This document shows, piece after piece, positions 58,101 to 64,000 of a stretch of 64,000 nucleotides of DNA. A model generated the notes under the pieces. The model did not search any database, was not told where the DNA came from, and was given only the letters and a program-made list of their open reading frames with translations. This stretch comes from Apostichopus japonicus (Eukaryota > Echinodermata > Holothuroidea > Aspidochirotida > Stichopodidae): assembly GCF_037975245.1 (NCBI RefSeq), contig NC_092573.1, positions 3,286,501-3,350,500 on the forward strand. Reading direction: 5' to 3'. The position numbers and the translations under genes are program-made. The first letter of the stretch is position 1. Every line of letters begins with the position of its first letter.

Positions 58101-61100
58101 TTCAGTGAGCTCGGAAACACCTTAATTGACCCCTCATTTGTTCATCTCCGATTTTTACAGCCAGATATATGACATTTCCTTTTTTCTGGCGGCCATCTTG
58201 GATTTTGGCCGCCATCTTGGAAGTGGGTTACTCAAGCAACATGCCATGGTCATCATCTGTTTCAGTGACCCCGGAAACACCTGAATTGACCCCTCATTTG
58301 TTCATCTCCGATTTTTACAGCCAGATATATGACATTTCCTTTTTCCTGGCGGCCATCTTGGATTTTGGCCGCCATCTTGAAAAATCGGAACTGATAAAGT
58401 GGGTTCCACGGATAAAATCGATAGATAGGTCGGAAAGAAACTCCATGCCAAATTTAGTACTTTTGTCCGGCCGGTAACGTTAAAGTTGCTAAGCCACCTG
58501 ACTAAAAACCGTATGCCACTTTCATATATCTGGTACACTCCCTGTCAATATGAATGCTGTGAAGCAGTGTTTCTTACACCCCTTCCTTACCCCCTCACCA
58601 ACCCTAGGGAAACAAGGTGCAATCACTTATTTATTAGATAAATCAATTCAGAATAATAGCAAACTTAAGCGCTCTTACCTTTTTTTCGGTAATTTTCTAA
58701 AACTTCTATGAAATTGTGCGGTATATATCTTTAACGCCATACTAATGAAGGCAATTAGGGTTTGAAGTTTTTGGTTCGCTATTGTAAGGTTATTACAACG
58801 AATTCAACCATCCTCACAAACAACTTTGTGCTTAATTTTATTGCCGTGGTGGGAAAACATATTCCCTATTGACGTCACTCATCACGACACTATAGCAACA
58901 ATTAAGAATAGACTGCTACGAAAATGCTGAATTCTCCGCCAGGCTATAATTGCCATCTTCTCAGGCCCAGGGATTGTCGCCCCCTCCCCACCCATGCAGA
59001 CAAATGTGCCCCATTTATACCACTCGCTGTTTTAATAATTTAAGCGAAAACTAATAGAAATTTAAGGTCGTTAACAGAGGCGTCGCCAGACATTTCAATC
59101 TTGGGGCACAGCACTTAATTAGGTGCACATGTTTATTGTTTTGTTGTTTATTGTCCTGGGGGAGGGGCTTAAGGGGATGTGGTGCCCCCTCCCCTTTGAT
59201 TTATTAAGGGTCCTTAGATGTAATCTGGTGCTATATTTTGCAACTTGTCTGTCCGATATTTATGTTTTTAATTGAGGCAGATGAAGTTTTTGTTTGAATC
59301 GCATCTGGGGGGCACCTGGAGGCACGATTTGTTTGGGAGGGCACGTGCCCCCCCCCCCCAGGTCACCCCTTGTCTACGCCACTGTTCGTTAAGTGGGAGA
59401 TTTACATTACGAACCCGATCAGATCACTGTTTAAGTTTTGCAAACATATATCATCAATATGTTGGTTTATCATCATGAAGGTGCAGTACATTTAGTTGGA
59501 GGGATAACAGGTCTGGTTGCTACACTCATGTTGAAACCAAGGAGAGGAAGATTTGACGGGTCAAGGGACACCCAGATGAGTAACCCCACCAACGCCCTCT
59601 TAGGAATGTTTATGTTGTGGTGGGGCTGGCTGGGCTTCAATTGTGGCAGTACTTTTGGAATATCGGGAGGAAAGTGGAAGCTGGCAACGAGGTAAATATA
59701 ATTTCGACAGTAAATTAAGAGATTAAAGAAAAAATAGAGAGAAGAGAAAAACATGTATCAGTTGCACGGATTTCATAGATCACGCCCACCCCCCCCCCTT
59801 CAGTTCGTTTTTCCTATGTCACTTCTGTGACATCATAATGGATCGATTCCCCTAAAGATAATACAAAACGGCCACAAATGTTAGACGAGCATCGGTATTT
59901 TTTGTATTCTCATGAAAATTCCAGTTCACTCCGGTTTTGTACAATAAGTTACTGCTCTCTTTTTCCGCTCGTAGCCTCATTTGTTTTATACTTTAGCCAT
60001 TCACTTTCGATATATTTTCAAGAAAAAGTACAAGTATAATTTTTTTTGTAAGTATCAATGCGCTTTCTTACTGTCATAAGAAATTTATTATACCAAAAAA
60101 TAACTTAGTTTACTGTGCCAGAAAGAAGTTCAAAAATACTTTCCTTTCCAGTGAACAGAAAGATTTGATAAAACAAAAAACCTTAATCAAATTTGTTATA
60201 TTGAATATTCATTTCTGCGTTTGCAGAGCTGCAGTTACAACGTTGACAGCCTCAATAGGGGGCGGTATTACAGGAATTGTTGGCAGTCGCCTCATCAAAC
60301 CAAGCGGACGAAAATTCGATATCAGTTATTTAAATAATGGGGTTCTAGGCGGATTAGTCTCAATCACAAGTAAGTATAATTTTCACTTTGGGACAGGTTT
60401 ACTTCGATTGCCTTGCATTTGCGTCTTACAGCAAAGAAAACAAAAATGCTGGCTGTTAATCCGTATTGCTTTATTATGGCTTAACTCTCCCAATGGAAGC
60501 TATTACTGAAATATAACAATACAAGGGTAAATCAAGAATGACTCTACTTCATTTTAAACCATCTTGCTAGCCTTAAATATCATGGTATAGGTTCCTTTGT
60601 TAAAATTTTCATTTTCAATTTTCATGATCTGGACTTTCTTTCTTTAAGGTCTGTGCGCCCTCTCTCGCCCATGGGAGGGCTTAGTCATCGGCGCTATAGG
60701 TGGCCTCCTCGCTATATCATCACCGTTTTTTATCGAGAAGTTAAAGATCGATGACCCAGTCGGGGTTATTGGAGTACATGCGGTAGCAGCTACGTGGGGT
60801 CTCTTGTCAGTTGGTTTATTCGCCGAACCGGATGAAATCCAAGCAATTAACTCAAGATATGGTAATTTGTTAAACACCATTTATAAATTTGGAATAATGG
60901 GATTGGGTGAATGGGGGGGGGGGGGGGGAGGGCGGAAGGTGGAAGAAATATCCCCTTAACGTTCGTCTCCTACGCCCTTAACGAAAGTGAGCGTACATGT
61001 TGAAATTTAGCCTTTGACCTCGTGCTTTCATGATAATAAGGGGGCATGAACTTTCTACTATATCACGTGTTGTTTTATATATGTATTCGATAATTTTTTA

Positions 61101-61422
61101 TTGATATTTTGACAGGTTTATTTTACGGTGGGGGGTTCGAGCTACTTGGGATACAGGCCTTGTTTGCTATTGTTATCATGATCTGGACAGCAATGTCCTC
61201 ATTCGTACTTCTTTTCATCGTCGATAAATCCCTTGGTTTGAGGTGAGTTGAATCTTTTACATACTCTTAAGACAAGAAAGCTGGTACTGAGGTTAAGTTG
61301 GGCCTGACAATATAAGTAAGGGGTCAGGGTTAAAATGGTGCCCTGCAACAAAATTGTCTGGGTCCATTTTGGCGGCTCTCGATTACTCTGTTAATATTCA
61401 AATAACACAAGAGTCCTTAAAG

Positions 61423-61490
<68 letters not shown>

Positions 61491-61491
61491 A

Positions 61492-61586
<95 letters not shown>

Positions 61587-62054
61587 TGTGTGCTTGGAAC
61601 CATTTTCTGTAGAGCTTCTTTGCACTTAGACAATCTCTTACATATACATAACCGCATAATTAAGTTCACATGAATCTTATAAGAATCTTTAACTCTCTGC
61701 AGGTGTTCAGTGGAACATGAAATTTTGGGTGCTGACATCGTTGAACACGGTATTAACAGTCTAACTTCGGAGGAAAGACAAAGCGTTATCCGTCAATTCG
61801 CAGAGTTAGGACACCCATCACCATTTGATAAGTTCGGCAACTATATCCCGGACGACATGGGCTGCATGTCAGATCAATCTATTCATTGCTTTGGGAAAAG
61901 GTCCAATGTTTTCACGGTAACCGATGTTGAACATTCAGATAATAATAAGACTTACCATGTGCCGAATGCTCTGGACATCAACAGTGGTAATGGACTAGAA
62001 GTGAAATCGCTTGAACGCGCAGCGGCCACAAATTTGGCGTGCATTGCAGACTGA
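45988..62054 (+). CDS. Ammonium transporter Amt-3, complete gene of 9 coding exons (527 aa)
   Basis: Coding exons: 45988-46114, 48165-48320, 52002-52112, 52548-52691, 59481-59691, 60227-60369, 60649-60861, 61116-61242, 61703-62054. All introns are GT-AG with phase kept; the total is 1584 nt. The product is an Amt-family ammonium channel/transporter of the plasma membrane. Key residues: [34 protein letters not shown] with the first pore histidine H183, [16 protein letters not shown] with the second pore histidine H341, and LGADIVEHG. The cytoplasmic tail is about 100 residues and unrelated in sequence to that of Amt-2. It has three introns in the part that is one exon in Amt-1/2, but lacks two Amt-2 introns. 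It is divergent from Amt-2 across 15 kb. Intact and probably functional. Confidence 0.92.
46090..46376 (+). repeat. 36-bp tandem array of the exon-1 end and splice donor, 8 units
   Basis: Units begin at 46090, 46126, 46162, 46197, 46233, 46269, 46305 and 46341. All are 36 bp except the third (35 bp). Each holds TTCGTGATATTTACCATGCA followed by a donor version: units 1, 4, 5 and 8 have GGTAAGT, units 2, 6 and 7 have GGCAAGT, unit 3 has GGAAGT. Confidence 0.97.
46115..48164 (+). other. Amt-3 intron 1
   Basis: Begins inside the 36-bp array; also contains a G-rich patch (46489-46550) and a CTCCCCGGGTACGGGAG imperfect palindrome (about 47622). No gene. Confidence 0.7.
48165..48320 (+). CDS. Amt-3 exon 2
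   Basis: Encodes [20 protein letters not shown], then [20 protein letters not shown]. Acceptor ATTTTAG, donor TTTTGTG|GTGAGT. Confidence 0.93.
48321..52001 (+). other. Amt-3 intron 2
   Basis: Largely a 1.75-kb minisatellite (49860-51607). A C-run lies at 51919-51939, shortly before the acceptor. No gene. Confidence 0.75.
49860..51607 (+). repeat. 25-bp minisatellite, about 70 units
   Basis: The consensus unit is GTATGAGGTATAGAAGAGTG followed by AGAGG, with point variants (GTTAG for GTGAG, GTGTGA for GTATGA, GTTTAG for GTATAG), some shortened units, and a recurring variant GTGTGAAGTACAGAGGAGCG. It lies wholly in Amt-3 intron 2. Confidence 0.97.
52002..52112 (+). CDS. Amt-3 exon 3
   Basis: Encodes [20 protein letters not shown], then [17 protein letters not shown]. 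Acceptor TTATAAAG, donor TCGG|GTAAGT. Confidence 0.93.
52548..52691 (+). CDS. Amt-3 exon 4
   Basis: Encodes [20 protein letters not shown], then [14 protein letters not shown] and GAIDIAGA. Acceptor GGAAACAG; donor GGTGCAG|GTAAGT. An alternative GT six bases upstream (GCCG|GTGCAG) has a much weaker donor context. Confidence 0.9.
52802..53053. mobile_element. Small MITE with about 44-bp imperfect terminal inverted repeats
   Basis: Left arm 52802-52845 (CTCTTGACTCCAGAAAGTAA ... GAATTCACTTTTTGAGAGTG, TCCG) matches the complement of 53010-53053 (CGGACACTCTCAGAGAGTGA ... GGAGTTAAGGG). No clear target duplication; internal length about 160 bp. Confidence 0.65.
54453..54642 (+). repeat. 190-bp tandem duplication, unit 1
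   Basis: Starts GTTTCAAAGATTGAAGATTT. Almost identical to the next unit (single-base differences such as TGTCTG/TGTCCG), so the duplication is recent. Confidence 0.95.
54643..54832 (+). repeat. 190-bp tandem duplication, unit 2
   Basis: Second copy of the 54453-54642 unit. Confidence 0.95.
55979..56215 (+). repeat. Direct repeat pair inside the long-inverted-repeat element
   Basis: CTTCATAAATACAACGTCAA ... CATCTGAGGT near 55988-56052 recurs at 56149-56213 with a few changes, about 160 bp apart. Confidence 0.8.
56286..57860 (-). mobile_element. Degenerate LINE reverse transcriptase (L1/Tx1-like), antisense inside the inverted-repeat element
   Basis: Minus-strand order: [20 protein letters not shown] (about 57800), an [18 protein letters not shown] block (57630-57570), VNGFTSGPF then [20 protein letters not shown] (57430-57340), the palm motif as HADDVTCIV (57260), a thumb region, and the C-terminal zinc motif [19 protein letters not shown] (about 56310-56350). 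The RT blocks resemble the Tx1/L1 group. Stops and frameshifts separate the blocks and no endonuclease domain is seen, so it is not coding-competent. Confidence 0.85.
59075..59384. mobile_element. hAT-like MITE, copy 2
   Basis: Ends CAGAGGCGTCGCCAGAC and, reverse-complemented, CAGTGGCGTAGACAAGG. The flanks GTCGTTAA (59067-59074) and TTCGTTAA (59385-59392) agree at 7 of 8 bases. The inner segment CCCCTCCCCTTTG ... GTCCTTAGATGTAATCTGGT is shared with the element at 26567. It sits 96 bp upstream of Amt-3 exon 5. Confidence 0.8.
59481..59691 (+). CDS. Amt-3 exon 5
   Basis: Encodes [20 protein letters not shown] through a basic loop to [20 protein letters not shown] and KLAT. Carries H183. It corresponds to Amt-2 exons 2 plus 3 without the intron. 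The chosen acceptor ATGAAG| keeps the family spacing DIAGxxAVH; a stronger-looking GGTGCAG| acceptor 6 nt downstream would delete two residues. Confidence 0.88.
60227..60369 (+). CDS. Amt-3 exon 6
   Basis: Encodes [20 protein letters not shown], then [20 protein letters not shown] and GGLVSIT. Acceptor GTTTGCAG, donor ACAA|GTAAGT. Equals Amt-2 exons 4 plus 5. Confidence 0.92.
60649..60861 (+). CDS. Amt-3 exon 7
   Basis: Encodes [19 protein letters not shown] and [20 protein letters not shown] with H341. Acceptor CTTTAAG, donor TATG|GTAATT. Same borders as Amt-2 exon 6. Confidence 0.93.
60913..60929. repeat. Poly-G run in Amt-3 intron 7
   Basis: Seventeen or so consecutive G just downstream of exon 7. 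Confidence 0.95.
61116..61242 (+). CDS. Amt-3 exon 8
   Basis: Encodes [20 protein letters not shown], then the last helix and KSLGL. Acceptor TTTGACAG, donor TTGAG|GTGAGT. Confidence 0.93.
61424..61582. repeat. (TA)n microsatellite in Amt-3 intron 8
   Basis: About 155 bp of TA with two TTTATA interruptions. The Ile/Tyr frames are artefacts. Confidence 0.97.
61703..62054 (+). CDS. Amt-3 exon 9 (C-terminal tail)
   Basis: Starts [18 protein letters not shown], the conserved cytoplasmic signature, then a tail of about 100 residues ending LACIAD with TGA at 62052-62054. Acceptor CTCTGCAG. Confidence 0.93.
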
Positions 62055-62433
62055 TTCCTCGTGATACCGTTCCTGTTCATCTGGCTAATAGCAGTGTGTG
62101 ATCTGGAAATCCATGAAAATAGCAGAAAGGTCTTACAATAGTTTGTAAGCACGGAATAGGTAGTTCTATCGGCTTCAGTTGACGTAATACACACACAATT
62201 TCTACGAAACAAACGCTTTACTTATAATTCTAATCCCATTAGATAACAGACAGCTGTTATAAGTGTTAAGTTAATGCGAAACCTGATATGTTCTTATACG
62301 GAATCATAACATCTCTGTGGCTTAGGCTACTAAATTATTAGTACGGATGAATGTTAGGATAACACTTTATCAGTTGTAGTCTGTTCATGGTTTACCACAA
62401 TTTATAACAGGGCACAATGGTTAGAAATAGTAC

Positions 62434-62439
62434 AATAAA
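62434..62439 (+). terminator. Candidate Amt-3 polyadenylation signal
   Basis: AATAAA 380 bp after the stop; a second AATAAA follows at 62534-62539. Either could direct 3' end formation. Confidence 0.5.
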
Positions 62440-62539
62440 TGATTGCAATAATGAAATACCTTTATTTTTAACGTCTTCATTTTATTATCATTAATAATGT
62501 ATAAAAGGTATCATTTTATTTGTACAAAGAAATAATAAA

Positions 62540-64000
62540 GTAGAGTAAAGGTAATATCATTGTAGATGTCGATGCAAAAACGAAAAAAAAAGTAACAAAA
62601 ATAGAACCCAAATGTGCATTTTGTTATTAATTAATCCATATGTAAGGTATAGCATCATGCAGTATTGATGTAACATTTCTATTCTGAAACTTTACCAAGA
62701 ACACACACTTTTAAGACTTTTATATATGTATTTACAATATAAACAACAAAGGTTAGTATTAATGCGCCATATCTACATATGAAAAAATAATAATTGAAGG
62801 TAGAAATACTTTGTAAATGTCAAATGTATCCTCATACATATTTATTAGGATAAATAATGTATGATGTTGACATGAATATAGTAAAATTAAAATAATTTAT
62901 CGCCTTGGTTGATCTTTCGATCCACATACAAAGACATAACTGACATAAACAATTGAGCAGTACAAGTACCAACAAGTACCAACTCGCGTATTCGAAATTA
63001 ACGATATCGGGTAACTGCTTTTGTACAAAACTGCGCCTAATTAAAAAGTGTTCACCTCATTAGTATTGTATCTCATTGTCCCACGAACAATAAATGACAT
63101 TTCTATAATTATCGCACAATTTTTAATGATTTTATTTTGATTCAAAGTCGAGCCACAAAATTGTGGTCAGCAGCCGGAAAAGGATAAAACATAAATAAAA
63201 TACCCACAGAAGTAAGAAAAGCTTCAATGATGTCTTTGAGCTACCGTAGTTATTAAACCTTTTTTACATGCACGTAACCGAATGCAGAAAATCTGATAAT
63301 GTGGCAGTGTCTATTTTTCACTTCACGGTCACAAGCAGCCATATTTCGAAACAGACGTTACTTTGCTCAACAAAAATAAAATTTAAGCAATTACTGAAAC
63401 AACAAAGCAAGACATTTCAGTACGTCTTCTTTCTATGTCACGGTTTCCTTGGTTTGGAAATTAAAAATGTCTGTCGGCTGAAGCTTCTTAAAATGGATTA
63501 TAACATCAGAGGTAACATGCAATACCCTGTTGTACCTTTCATGCGACAACCAAGCCCCCCTACTCAAGATGGTCTCTCCTTCTTTGTGCAATACAAGTAT
63601 GGTAAAAATATTATGAATGTCTTAGTTATACAAAACTTTGGCCTTATGTTAAACCTATAACTGACCTGCCCAATCGATAGTTGAAAGAATAGATATCAAG
63701 AAAAACAACATTAGCATGAAATGACTTTGGTTGGGTACTTTTAGGAGGGGCAGTATGTTGAGGGCAGTATAGATGAATAAAGTGACAACTCTCTATATAT
63801 TTAATTTAATTTACAGGAAAATATCTTCAAAATGTATGTGGCAAGTCAACCAGGTAGTCTTACTACCTTTAAGGGTTAATTTCTGTCTCTTAACTTTCAT
63901 CCTATAAAATGTATCAAATTATCACCTTCTGTTCATCAGAAATAATTGCAGAGTTAATAAACTGCCAAAAAGAACATTAAAATATCATTCTTTAGATTAA
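62540..64000. other. 3' flank of Amt-3, one possible exon-like frame
   Basis: AT-rich. A plus-strand frame at 63268-63660 contains, from the ATG at 63494, a protein-like stretch (MDYNIRGNMQYPVVPFMRQP, then SPPTQDGLSFFVQYKYG) that might be a start-codon exon of another gene, but no family is recognised and the frame simply continues to a stop. Otherwise nothing seen. Confidence 0.3.

Larger units (their letters stand above)
55138..58503. mobile_element. 3.4-kb element with about 600-bp terminal inverted repeats
   Basis: Left arm about 55138-55750, right arm about 57899-58503; outer ends TAGTCAGGTGGCTTAGCAAC and its complement. Each arm contains direct repeats of a module with AAGATGGCCGCC and TCGGAGATGAACAAATGAGG. 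A shared inner block GACAAGGCCCCCCCC follows the right arm directly but is displaced by about 380 bp on the left, suggesting an insertion there (55751-56127). The interior carries an antisense LINE. No transposase recognised; a duplicated target is not clear (A-rich flanks). Confidence 0.8.
52692..59480 (+). other. Amt-3 intron 4 (6.8 kb)
   Basis: Holds three elements: a small MITE (52802-53053), a 190-bp tandem duplication (54453-54832), a G-rich patch (54850-54880), a 3.4-kb long-inverted-repeat element with an antisense LINE (55138-58503), and a hAT-like MITE (59075-59384) 96 bp before the acceptor. Confidence 0.75.

Overview
The window is nuclear DNA from an animal, most likely a marine invertebrate. 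Coding sequence is sparse and split by GT-AG introns of about 0.25-7 kb. The background is AT-rich, with many (TA)n tracts, poly-G/poly-C runs, MITEs, a tRNA-derived SINE family and decayed LINEs. The main genes are Amt-type ammonium transporters, which vertebrates lack but many marine invertebrates keep as paralogue families. An invertebrate deuterostome such as an echinoderm is a reasonable guess, but nothing in the window settles the phylum.

Layout. (1) 1-2.4 kb: the first coding exon of an ammonium transporter (Amt-1, minus strand, running off the left edge). A young 5'-truncated LINE with a 30-bp target-site duplication sits 158 bp upstream of its start codon. (2) 2.4-11.1 kb: non-coding DNA with a GGGAATGCCATT minisatellite, a possible LTR remnant and a decayed second LINE. 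(3) 11.3-13.1 kb: an intact single-exon GT10 alpha-1,3-fucosyltransferase (plus strand) with a TATA box, followed by a SINE. (4) 13.7-19 kb: desert holding a TA-flanked MITE built from GATATC palindromes. (5) 19.07-31.06 kb: a complete ammonium transporter (Amt-2, minus strand, 7 coding exons, 585 aa) whose introns hold a hAT-type MITE with an 8-bp TSD, a SINE and microsatellites. (6) 31-46 kb: intergenic region between the divergently transcribed Amt-2 and Amt-3, with a large hairpin, a U2-snRNA-like locus, a G-rich minisatellite, an elongator tRNA-Met(CAT), a possible orphan exon and tandem duplications. (7) 45.99-62.05 kb: a complete ammonium transporter (Amt-3, plus strand, 9 coding exons, 527 aa). 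Its introns hold an 8-fold repeat of the exon-1/splice-donor junction, a 1.75-kb 25-bp minisatellite, a 3.4-kb long-inverted-repeat element containing an antisense LINE, and another hAT-like MITE. (8) 62-64 kb: 3' flank.

The three transporters form a local cluster. All keep the Amt signature segments, and the two complete ones keep both pore histidines, so all look functional. They differ in intron positions, extracellular N-termini and cytoplasmic C-tails. The fucosyltransferase between Amt-1 and Amt-2 has no evident functional link to them. Exon borders were derived by reading splice sites and checking codon phase across every junction; no alignment or transcript data were available.
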